A DNA stretch of 64,000 bases from an uncultured Oscillospiraceae bacterium (GTDB lineage: Bacteria; Bacillota; Clostridia; Oscillospirales; Oscillospiraceae), in the NCBI GenBank assembly GCA_934591895.1, contig CAKTPP010000001.1:287320-351319 (forward strand), written 5' to 3'. Every line of letters starts with the position of its first letter. Positions within the stretch are counted from its first letter, which is position 1. Made by a program: the position numbers and the translations under genes. Shown piece by piece: positions 49,576 to 57,225 of this stretch. The notes under the pieces are model-generated. The model saw nothing but the letters and a program-made list of their open reading frames with translations. It ran no database searches and had not been told where the DNA came from.

Positions 49576-49639
49576 TACTCCACGCAATCAAATGAATATC
49601 CAAGGAAACCTCAAGGATCGGCGCAGCCGAGACTGGAGG

Positions 49640-49801
49640 CGGAGGAGACTCTGGAGAATCCCGTGCAAAGCGGGTGCCGAAGGTGTAAGGCGCAAGCCGA
49701 ATCTCTCAGGCAAAAGGACAGAGCGAGTGCCCGACTTGTGCGGGTGTTCAGGCGCTGTTTGTTCTCTGGAGCTGCTGGTCAAACCGACCGGCAGCTTTTT
49801 G
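49640..49801 (+). promoter_or_regulatory. glycine riboswitch, single aptamer with terminator
   Basis: The conserved glycine aptamer core lies at about 49640-49725: CTCTGGAGAA, GTGCCGAAGG, CGCAAGCCGAA, then TCTCAGGCAAAAGGACAGAG. Only one complete aptamer is present; 49600-49640 contains a small hairpin (TCGGC/GCCGA) that may be the remnant of a second. A terminator hairpin follows (49770-49795, AGCTGCTGGTC with GACCGGCAGCT, then a T-run). It controls the downstream sodium:alanine/glycine symporter. Singlets before such transporters have been reported to act as OFF switches. Confidence 0.93.
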
Positions 49802-49834
49802 CTTTGCAAAAATCAATGCAGAGGGAGAAACAAC

Positions 49835-51232
49835 ATGGAAACTTTACTCAAAATCGTGCAGACCGTCAACATGTACCTGTCAGACTATGTGCTGATCATC
49901 CTGCTCATCGGCGCGGGACTGTATTTCAGCATCCGCACGAAGTTCGTGCAGGTGCGCTGCTTCGGCGAGGGCTGGCGGCGCTTTTTCGGTGAGTTCAGCC
50001 TCAACGGGGAAAAGCACAAGGCCGGCATGAGCTCGTTCCAGGCGCTGGCGACGGCGGTCGCGGCGCAGGTCGGCACCGGCAACATCGTCGGCGCCTGCGG
50101 CGCGATCCTTATCGGCGGCCCCGGCGCGATCTTCTGGATGTGGTTCATCGCATTCTTCGGTATGGCGACGATCTATGCCGAGGCGGTGCTCGCGCAGGAG
50201 ACCCGCGTCGTTGAGCCCGACGGCACGGTGCTCGGCGGCCCGGTGTATTACATCAAGCGCGCCTTCCCGAACGGCTTCGGCAAGTTCCTTGCGGGCTTCT
50301 TCGCGGTCGCGATCATCCTTGCGCTCGGCTTCATGGGCTCTATGGTGCAGTCCAACTCCATCGGCGAGGCGTGCCAGAATGCATTCCACATTCCGAGCTG
50401 GGTCATGGGCCTGATCGTGTGCGCCATCGCGGCCTTCATTTTCATCGGCGGCGTGCAGCGTATCGCCTCCGTCACGGAAAAGATCGTGCCGGTCATGGCC
50501 TGCCTGTATCTGCTCGGCGGCTTCATCGTGCTCATCGCCCGCATCCGCTACGTGCCGGAGACCTTCGGCATGATCTTCAAGTATGCCTTCATGCCGGATG
50601 CCATCATCGGCGGCGGCATCGGCTACGCGCTCAAGACGGCCATCAGTCAGGGCGCAAAGCGCGGTCTGTTCTCCAACGAGGCCGGCATGGGCTCGACCCC
50701 GCACGCACACGCGCTGGCCAACGTCAAAAATCCGCACGAGCAGGGCACGGTCGCAATGATCGGCGTGTTCATCGACACGTTCGTCGTGCTGACGATGACG
50801 GCGCTCGTCGTCATCTCCACGCTCTACGCCGGAAACGGCCCGCTGGCGCATGGCGCGGTCGACGGCATTTCCAAGACGAACATGGCGCAGCTCGCGTTCT
50901 CGAGCGTGTTCGGCGAGACGCTCGGCAATGCCTTTGTGGCGATTTGCCTGCTGTTTTTCGCGTTCTCGACGATCGTCGGCTGGAACCTCTTCGGCCGCAT
51001 CAATGTCAACTATCTCTTCGGCAAGAAGGCGAACCTCCCGTACTCCATCATCGCCCTTGTCTTCATCTTCCTCGGCTCCTGCCTGTCCAATGATCTTGTC
51101 TGGGAGCTGACGGATATGTTCAACCAGCTCATGGTGCTGCCGAACGTCATCGCGCTCATGGCGCTCTCCGGCCTTGTGGCCGTGGCCGCGCGCAGAAGCG
51201 GCGATGAGCACGAGCGCGAGCTGCACAAGTAA
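49835..51232 (+). CDS. sodium:alanine/glycine symporter (AGCS family)
   Basis: A 465-residue transporter with about eleven helices. Family signatures are SSFQALATAVAAQVGTGNI and GPGAIFWMW. FSNEAGMGSTPHAHA is the conserved AGCS loop. It imports small neutral amino acids with Na+ (or H+). ATG 49835 follows GAGGGAG. Control by a glycine riboswitch points to glycine as the physiologically relevant substrate or effector. Confidence 0.95.
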   Translation: METLLKIVQTVNMYLSDYVLIILLIGAGLYFSIRTKFVQVRCFGEGWRRFFGEFSLNGEKHKAGMSSFQALATAVAAQVGTGNIVGACGAILIGGPGAIFWMWFIAFFGMATIYAEAVLAQETRVVEPDGTVLGGPVYYIKRAFPNGFGKFLAGFFAVAIILALGFMGSMVQSNSIGEACQNAFHIPSWVMGLIVCAIAAFIFIGGVQRIASVTEKIVPVMACLYLLGGFIVLIARIRYVPETFGMIFKYAFMPDAIIGGGIGYALKTAISQGAKRGLFSNEAGMGSTPHAHALANVKNPHEQGTVAMIGVFIDTFVVLTMTALVVISTLYAGNGPLAHGAVDGISKTNMAQLAFSSVFGETLGNAFVAICLLFFAFSTIVGWNLFGRINVNYLFGKKANLPYSIIALVFIFLGSCLSNDLVWELTDMFNQLMVLPNVIALMALSGLVAVAARRSGDEHERELHK

Positions 51233-51250
51233 TTCCGCGTAGAATACGCA

Positions 51251-51287
51251 AAACCGCCCTGTACCGATCGGTGCAGGGCGGTTTTTG
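51251..51287. terminator. bidirectional terminator between AGCS and pepD
   Basis: AACCGCCCTGTA paired with TGCAGGGCGGTT, T-run on the plus side; the convergent pepD stops at 51297. Confidence 0.88.
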
Positions 51288-51296
51288 CTTATCCGG

Positions 51297-52736
51297 TTAT
51301 TTGCAGCGGCGCAGCACCTCGAGCGTGTAGCGCCAGACGCGCTGCACGGAGGCGATGTGCATCCGCTCACGGCAGGTGTGGATCTCCGTCAGGTCAGGGC
51401 CGAAGGATACGCAGTCGAGCCCCGGCAATTTCCCGGCGAACAGACCGCATTCCACGCCTGCGTGGATGGCCTCCACCTTCGGGTCGTGACCGTACTGCTC
51501 GCGGAAGACGTCGATCATCCGCTCGCGCAGCGGCGAATCCTTGCGGTATTCCCATGCGGGATAGTCGCCTGAGACGTCAACGCTGCCGCCGAGCTGCGCC
51601 ATCAGGCAGCGCAGGCGCGCGACAAGCATCTCCTTTTGCGTGGCCACGCTGCTGCGCACGCAAAACGACGCCTGCACGCACCGCTCATCCGTGGTCAGGA
51701 TGCCGAGGTTCAGCGACGTCTGCACCAGCCCCGGAATGTCCTGACTCATGGCCTGAATGCCGTTCGGCAGGCAGCAGAGCATGCACACGGTGCGCTGCGT
51801 GGAGGCCGCGTCCATCGGCGGCATCTGCGGCTGCACAGGTTCGGCGCGCACGAACACGTCCGGGTCTGCGGCCGCGTATTCGTGCCGGAGCGCCGCGTCC
51901 ATGTCCGCGACTGCGGCCTGTGCCGCGCCGGGGTCGGCCGCGATGATGACGGCGCGGCTCTCGCGTGGGATGGCGTTGTCCTTCAGGCCGCCGTCTACGC
52001 GGACGATGCGCAGCGCCGTGCGCGCGCCGGCGGCGTACAGAACGCGCCCGAGAAGCTGGTTTGCGTTGCCGCGCCCCTTGTCGATCTCCGCGCCCGAGTG
52101 GCCGCCGAGCAGCCCGCCGACCGTGACGGCGAGCGCCGTGCCCGAAAATGCCGCACGCGTGACCGGCAGCGTGCACACGGAGACGTTGCCGCCCGCGCAG
52201 CTGACGGTGAGGATGCCCTCGTCCTCGGAGTCGATGTTGAGCATTGTGCGACCCTGGAGCACGGAGGCGTCGAGCGCGTCGGCACCGAGCATGCCGGTCT
52301 CCTCATCGACCGTGAGCACCACCTCGAGCGGGGGATGCGGGATGTCGTCCGCATCCAGAATGGCCAGCGCCATCGCAACGGCGATGCCGTCGTCCCCGCC
52401 GAGGGTCGTGCCGCGCGCGCCGATCGTGCCGCCGTCCACGAAGAGGTCGAGCCCTTCGCGGGTCATGTCTTTTGTGCAGTCGGGCGCGGTCTCGCAGACC
52501 ATGTCCATGTGTCCCTGCAGGATGACCGGTGCGGCGGTCTCATAGCCCGGCGTGCCGGGACAGAAGATGATGACGTTGTTGTGCGCGTCCTGAATGTGGC
52601 GCAGGCCGCGCGCGGCTGCAAAGCGCACGAGATAGTCGCTGATCGCTTTTGTGTTCCCCGAGCCGTGCGGGATGGCGCACAGCTGCTCAAACTGTGCAAA
52701 GACGGCCTGCGGCTGCAGATGTTCCAAGATCGGCAT
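51297..52736 (-). CDS. pepD: aminoacyl-histidine dipeptidase (PepD, M20 family)
   Basis: A 479-residue metallopeptidase that hydrolyses Xaa-His and other dipeptides. Zinc ligands are in LQGHMDMV, LGGDDGIAV and the catalytic TVDEETGMLGA. A dimerisation insert (LLGGHSGAEIDKGRGNA) and the late VEAIHAGVECGLF and GPDLTEIHTCRER motifs complete the M20C/PepD architecture. ATG 52736 follows AAAGGAG. It lies 59 bases downstream of the TetR gene with a weak hairpin between (52767-52793), so it may be partly co-transcribed. Confidence 0.94.
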   Translation of the reverse strand: MPILEHLQPQAVFAQFEQLCAIPHGSGNTKAISDYLVRFAAARGLRHIQDAHNNVIIFCPGTPGYETAAPVILQGHMDMVCETAPDCTKDMTREGLDLFVDGGTIGARGTTLGGDDGIAVAMALAILDADDIPHPPLEVVLTVDEETGMLGADALDASVLQGRTMLNIDSEDEGILTVSCAGGNVSVCTLPVTRAAFSGTALAVTVGGLLGGHSGAEIDKGRGNANQLLGRVLYAAGARTALRIVRVDGGLKDNAIPRESRAVIIAADPGAAQAAVADMDAALRHEYAAADPDVFVRAEPVQPQMPPMDAASTQRTVCMLCCLPNGIQAMSQDIPGLVQTSLNLGILTTDERCVQASFCVRSSVATQKEMLVARLRCLMAQLGGSVDVSGDYPAWEYRKDSPLRERMIDVFREQYGHDPKVEAIHAGVECGLFAGKLPGLDCVSFGPDLTEIHTCRERMHIASVQRVWRYTLEVLRRCK

Positions 52737-52795
52737 GATGTGTCTCCTTTCGTGACGGGAAACCGGCGGGCACGACTGTGTCCGCCGGTGGGTGA

Positions 52796-53362
52796 TCAGA
52801 CTTCTTCCGGGAGCTGTACCCGGGACAGGGAAGCGCGGATGTTGCCCGTGAACAGCAGGCTCAGGCGGCGGATCTGCGTCTCGAGATCCTCCTTCATCCC
52901 GTTTTCGAGCCACGCATAGAAAATGCCCGTGATGCCGAAGCGGTAGAGGTCGCACACAAGCTTTTTGTCCTGCTCGCTCACGCGCAGTCCCTTTGCCTGC
53001 TGCTCAACATAGCTGCGCATCATTTCCTCGGACACGCGGTTGACGTGCCCCTCCAGCTCCAGCCGGTGCGAGGAGGTGTAGATGTGGTAGACGGCGCGCT
53101 TGTGCTCGCGCGCAAAGCGGGACGCGGTGATCATGCACTCCTCCCAGCTGCCGGTGGCCTCAAACTCGGCGATCGCGCGGTCGGTCTCACGGCGCAGGAT
53201 GATGTCGAGCAGCTCAAAGAGGTCGGAGTAATGATAGTAAAATGTCCGGCGCGTGATCTGACATTCCTCTACAAGCTGCGTCACGGTGATCTTATCAAAC
53301 GGCTGCTCGGACAGCAGCTTCAGGAACGTGTCCTGGATGGCGGCTTCGGTCAAGTGTGCCAA
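52796..53362 (-). CDS. TetR-family regulator
   Basis: A protein of about 188 residues. The N-terminal HTH reads LLSEQPFDKITVTQLVEEC and QITRRTFYYHYSDLFELL, followed by an all-helical ligand domain (TetR_C, DhaS-like, with YTSSHRLELEGHV). The start is uncertain: TTG 53362 has AAAGGTGG eight bases upstream, while the in-frame GTG at 53374 lies within that motif. It is the last gene of the glycosyltransferase-acyltransferase operon and may control it. Confidence 0.85.
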   Translation of the reverse strand: MAHLTEAAIQDTFLKLLSEQPFDKITVTQLVEECQITRRTFYYHYSDLFELLDIILRRETDRAIAEFEATGSWEECMITASRFAREHKRAVYHIYTSSHRLELEGHVNRVSEEMMRSYVEQQAKGLRVSEQDKKLVCDLYRFGITGIFYAWLENGMKEDLETQIRRLSLLFTGNIRASLSRVQLPEEV

Positions 53363-53395
53363 GCGGGATTCCACCTTTCTGGGTGTGCGGCGCGG

Positions 53396-54199
53396 TCATC
53401 GCGCGGCTGGATTTTGGTCCTGTGCGGGGAGATATTCAATGTATGCATAGCTGCTGCGCTCAGAAACGGTGCTGCACAGGAAGGTATGGACTTTCTCATG
53501 CAGCTCCCGTCTGGCGCTGCGCGGCGGCAGGGCGGGATCCGGATAAAACGGATCGCTCACGACGACGGTGATCAGCGGCGGAAGTGCGCGCAGCAGCTTT
53601 CTCTGCCGGTAGACGACCGCCGCGGCGACGGCGGGCAGCTGCTCGCGCACGGGATAGGAAAACGACGTGTCCGGAAACGGCCGGATGCCGTTGTAATACG
53701 GCCAGATGTGCGCCTCGGGGTAGATCATCACGGCCTGCCCGCGTTCGAGCCGGCGGTGCATGGCGGCCAGAAACTGCCGCGTGCCCTCAATGGTGTTCGC
53801 CAGCGGGAGCGCGCCGAGCATCTGCACGATGTTGCGCACACCCGGGATCGAGACGGTGTCGGCGGAGGTGATGATGCTCACGCGCCGCGGGAACGCCAGC
53901 AGCGTCGGGATGAAGGCGTCGGCCAGCGTGTTCGTGTGGTTGCCGTAGAGGAAATACCCGCCCGGCAGCGCACGCAGCGCCCTGCGGTTTTCGATGCGCA
54001 GGCCGAACACGAGCTTGCAGTACAGAAACAGAAACGGCGTCATCACCATCCGGTATACGACGAAGGCGAGCGCATTCCAGAGCGGCCCTTCGTGCTCATA
54101 CGGGAAATCCGCGCCGATCTGCTTCGGGCGGATGCGCCCGTTGGTCGGCGCAAAGTCGTCGTGCAGCGGGTCGTGATAGTAGACGGTCCTGCGGCTCAT
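53396..54199 (-). CDS. PlsC-like acyltransferase (lysophospholipid acyltransferase superfamily)
   Basis: A 267-residue membrane-associated acyltransferase. A hydrophobic helix (about residues 42-65) precedes the catalytic region YGNHTNTLADAF. Here His and Asp are separated by five residues, rather than the canonical four of HX4D. The acceptor-binding motif is YPEAHIWPYYNG in place of FPEGTR. These changes define a clostridial sub-family whose acceptor is not known. It overlaps the upstream glycosyltransferase gene by four bases (ATGA), suggesting joint work on a membrane lipid or glycolipid. Confidence 0.8.
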   Translation of the reverse strand: MSRRTVYYHDPLHDDFAPTNGRIRPKQIGADFPYEHEGPLWNALAFVVYRMVMTPFLFLYCKLVFGLRIENRRALRALPGGYFLYGNHTNTLADAFIPTLLAFPRRVSIITSADTVSIPGVRNIVQMLGALPLANTIEGTRQFLAAMHRRLERGQAVMIYPEAHIWPYYNGIRPFPDTSFSYPVREQLPAVAAAVVYRQRKLLRALPPLITVVVSDPFYPDPALPPRSARRELHEKVHTFLCSTVSERSSYAYIEYLPAQDQNPAAR

Positions 54200-55338
54200 G
54201 CAGGTTCACCGGCCATGGCGGCGGCGTCAAGGAGCATCCGCTCCATCTGGCGCATGCAGCTTCGCTGTTCAAACTGTGTGCCGCTCTCGAGGTATCTGCG
54301 GCTGTAGTCCGCGCGCTCGTCCGGATGGCTCACCCAGTAGTCGATCCTGCGCGCCATGTCCTCCGCGTCCTTATTCTTAAACAGAGACTTCTCATCGAGC
54401 GCGAAGGCCTTGGCCGCGCTCTTGGGCGAGTCGGCGATGACCGGCACCAGCCCGCAGGCGATGGCTTCCAGACAGGCGATCGACTCGATCTCCACCTCGG
54501 CAGGGTGGCAGTAGAGGTCGGCGCAGCGCAGCAGATTCAGCAGCTCCTGCCGCGTGAAGAACGAGATCTCCATGTCCACGCCGTACCGTTCGGCGAGGTG
54601 GCGGTAGTGCGCCTCGCGCGGGCCTTCTCCGGCGAGGATAAGATGGATCTGCTCGCGGTAGGCCGAGCGGCCGATGGCCTCGATGAGGATCTCCTGGTTC
54701 TTTTCGCTCGACAGGCGGCCGGTCGAGACGATGAGGAACTTATCCTCAAGCCCCTCCGGACGCGTGGCCGGGCCGGGGGTGAACATGCTGTTGACGCCGT
54801 TGGAGATCACGCGGCCGTTCGTCGGGCCGACGACGGCCTCAAACGTATCGCGGATAAACTGTGTGGGGTAGTGGATGATGTCCGAATACTGGTACACCAT
54901 CTGGTAGCACGCCCGGTACACGCCGCGGTTGATGGCGGCCGAGTCCTTGCACAGGAAGTGCGCCGTGACGTTTTCCGCCTGACAGTGAAAGCTCGACGTG
55001 ATGGGCTTGTTGTACGCCTTGGCGATCTTCACCGCCGTGTGCGACAGGCGCAGCACGAACGTCGTGTGCACGACGTCGCAGTCGCGGATCGCCTCCTCGA
55101 GGATGGAGCGGTCCACGCGCGGCAGCGTCACGCCGTTGCGCTCCACGATCGGGTTGAGCAGATAGAGGTTGCGCTCCGGCACAACATAAAAGCACTCGTT
55201 GCCGGCCTTGTCCTGATCGGCGCAGACCACGCGCACGGTGTGCCCCTGCGCGCGCAGATACCGGATGAGGTTCATGCAGGCAATGGTGGTGCCGTTGTTC
55301 TCTTCGCCCAGAATATCGCAGACAATCGTAATCGTCAT
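54196..55338 (-). CDS. GT4-family glycosyltransferase (diacylglycerol glycosyltransferase-like)
   Basis: A 380-residue GT-B enzyme. The N-terminal Rossmann part reads ITIVCDILGEENNGTT and SSFHCQAENVTAH. The C-terminal donor domain has STGRLSSEKNQEILIEA, LAGEGP and the GT4 E-x7-E pair (EIESIACLEAIACG). It resembles glucosyl-diacylglycerol synthases that begin glycolipid or lipoteichoic-acid anchors. Its gene precedes and overlaps the PlsC-like gene, consistent with membrane glycolipid synthesis. The ribosome binding site AAGGAATG is distant from the chosen ATG, so the start is slightly uncertain. Confidence 0.86.
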   Translation of the reverse strand: MTITIVCDILGEENNGTTIACMNLIRYLRAQGHTVRVVCADQDKAGNECFYVVPERNLYLLNPIVERNGVTLPRVDRSILEEAIRDCDVVHTTFVLRLSHTAVKIAKAYNKPITSSFHCQAENVTAHFLCKDSAAINRGVYRACYQMVYQYSDIIHYPTQFIRDTFEAVVGPTNGRVISNGVNSMFTPGPATRPEGLEDKFLIVSTGRLSSEKNQEILIEAIGRSAYREQIHLILAGEGPREAHYRHLAERYGVDMEISFFTRQELLNLLRCADLYCHPAEVEIESIACLEAIACGLVPVIADSPKSAAKAFALDEKSLFKNKDAEDMARRIDYWVSHPDERADYSRRYLESGTQFEQRSCMRQMERMLLDAAAMAGEPA

Positions 55339-55487
55339 TGTGTCGTATCATTCCTTGCATTTTTCAGAATTGGCAGGGGTGTGCCTGCCGCAGGATGCGA
55401 CGCCCATCATTGTAACCGGCAAAAATGAGAGCCGCATTAGAAAACGGTTTTTCCACAGATCGTTCGCTGTGTCTAAAAACGTATTTT

Positions 55488-55515
55488 ATCATAACACATT
55501 TCCATGTGTGATAAA
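55488..55515 (-). promoter_or_regulatory. possible promoter with dyad operator for glycosyltransferase operon
   Basis: The minus strand shows TTTATC, a 16-base spacer and TATGAT. The spacer is exactly the dyad ACACAT-TTCC-ATGTGT (55494-55509). A repressor bound there would block the promoter; the TetR protein of the same operon is a candidate. Confidence 0.4.
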
Positions 55516-55577
55516 ACTTCTCACGTGACCAAAAATGTGACATTATGGGGAGAAAATTTGCAAAAAACTGTGCCCCC

Positions 55578-55606
55578 TTGAATTCGGAGGCCGAATCATG
55601 TATGAT
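55578..55606 (+). promoter_or_regulatory. promoter of CoA-transferase gene
   Basis: TTGAAT at 55578-55583, 17-base spacer, TATGAT at 55601-55606. Confidence 0.7.
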
Positions 55607-55654
55607 AATAAGTACGCAAAATGCACATTTTTTGTTTGAGGGAGCAAAGAAATT

Positions 55655-56962
55655 ATGACAGATTTTCAGAAGATGTATCAGGACAAACTGACGACACCGG
55701 AGCGCATTGCACAGCAGGTGCAGTCCGGCTGGCTCATCGGCATGGACACGGCGACCGCCCAGACCCCGGCCATCATGGCCGCGATGGCGGAGCACATCCG
55801 CAATACCGATATCACCGGCGTGAAGGTGCAGACCCTGCTCGACGGCTATCCGTTCGACTTTTATACCGACCCGGCGCTGGCCGGTAAGATGACGGGCTAC
55901 AGCTGGTTTTCCAGCAGCGCGGCGCGCAAGGCGGTCAATGCCGGCTATGCCGACATCATCCCCGCATACTACCGCGATTTCCCGACCCGCATCCGCACCG
56001 AGTACGACTACGACGCCGTGTGCGTCGAGGTCTCGCCGATGGACAGCCACGGCTACTTCAGCCTCGCGCTCAACGGCTCGTATATCGATGCTATGTTCGA
56101 AAAGACCAAGCGCATTTACCTTGAGGTCAATGACCGTCAGCCCCGCGCCCTGTGCGGCTCGCTGATCCACATCTCGCAGGTCGACGCGCTCGTGGAGTAT
56201 CACCACGATCTGCCGGTGCTGCCGCCGGTGCAGCTTGACGACGTGAGCAAGACGATCGGCGGCCTCATCGCCGACCTCATCCCCGACGGTGCGTGCCTGC
56301 AGCTTGGCATCGGCGCGATCCCGGATGCGACCGGTATGGCGCTCAAGAGCAAGCACGATCTCGGCATCCACACCGAAATGTTCACCGACTCCATGGTCGA
56401 GCTGATCGAGTGCGGCGCAGTCAACAACAGCAAAAAGCAGATCCACCGCGGCAAGACCGTCACGACGTTTGCCTTCGGCTCGCAGCGTATCTATGATTTC
56501 GTCGACGACAACCCGTCCGTCGAGATCCTGCCGGTCGACTATGTCAACGACCCGAACGTCATCTGCCGGAACGACAACATGATCTCCATCAACGCGGCGG
56601 TCGAGGTCGACCTCTTCGGCCAGGTCTGCGCCGAGTCGGTCGGCACGAAGCATATGTCCGGCTCCGGCGGTCAGATCGACTACGTCCGCGGCGCCTGCCA
56701 GTCCCGCGGCGGCAAGAGCTTCATCGCCTTTACCTCCACGGCCAAGGGCGGTACGATCAGCAAGATCAAGCCCATCCTCACGCCGGGCGCCGTCGTCACG
56801 ACGAGCAAGAACGATGTCGACTACATCGTCACCGAGTACGGCGTGGCGCACCTGCGCGGCCGCAGCCTCGGCGAGCGTGCCCGCCAGCTCATCGCCATCG
56901 CGCATCCCGACTTCCGCGACGAGCTGACCTTTGAGGCCAAAAAGCGCGGCATGATGATCTGA
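55655..56962 (+). CDS. acetyl-CoA hydrolase/transferase family CoA-transferase
   Basis: A 435-residue CoA-transferase of the class that includes butyryl-CoA:acetate and 4-hydroxybutyrate CoA-transferases. The GIGAIPDATG motif, HTEMFTDSMVELIECG (containing the likely catalytic glutamate) and the SGSGGQIDYVRGA motif are intact. These enzymes move CoA between acids and typically complete butyrate or related fermentations. The exact acid pair cannot be assigned from sequence. ATG 55655 follows GGGAGC. The gene stands alone with its own promoter and terminator. Confidence 0.88.
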   Translation: MTDFQKMYQDKLTTPERIAQQVQSGWLIGMDTATAQTPAIMAAMAEHIRNTDITGVKVQTLLDGYPFDFYTDPALAGKMTGYSWFSSSAARKAVNAGYADIIPAYYRDFPTRIRTEYDYDAVCVEVSPMDSHGYFSLALNGSYIDAMFEKTKRIYLEVNDRQPRALCGSLIHISQVDALVEYHHDLPVLPPVQLDDVSKTIGGLIADLIPDGACLQLGIGAIPDATGMALKSKHDLGIHTEMFTDSMVELIECGAVNNSKKQIHRGKTVTTFAFGSQRIYDFVDDNPSVEILPVDYVNDPNVICRNDNMISINAAVEVDLFGQVCAESVGTKHMSGSGGQIDYVRGACQSRGGKSFIAFTSTAKGGTISKIKPILTPGAVVTTSKNDVDYIVTEYGVAHLRGRSLGERARQLIAIAHPDFRDELTFEAKKRGMMI

Positions 56963-56985
56963 TCTCACGCCGGATATCACAATGC

Positions 56986-57026
56986 AGATCCTGCTGTCCG
57001 CAGTCCGCGGACAGCAGGATCTTTTT
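56986..57026 (+). terminator. terminator after CoA-transferase
   Basis: AGATCCTGCTGTCCGC paired with GCGGACAGCAGGATCT, followed by TTTTG. Confidence 0.9.
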
Positions 57027-57135
57027 GTCTTTTCTACCGGAGGACGTTGTGTATCCCTGAGCACATAATGGTGACGCGTGTTTCATCAAGAAATGCAATT
57101 TGTGCAAAAAGGTGACACTCGTCCTGCGCTGGTGA

Positions 57136-57164
57136 TTGTTCTCTTTTCGCAGCAAGACTATAGT
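57136..57164 (+). promoter_or_regulatory. promoter of SLH lipase gene
   Basis: TTGTTC at 57136-57141, 17-base spacer, TATAGT at 57159-57164. Confidence 0.65.
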
Positions 57165-57225
57165 GCAACCATAAAAAAGGGGACAGATACTTCTCGCTGC
57201 CCCAAAATCTATTGGAGGGATTTTC

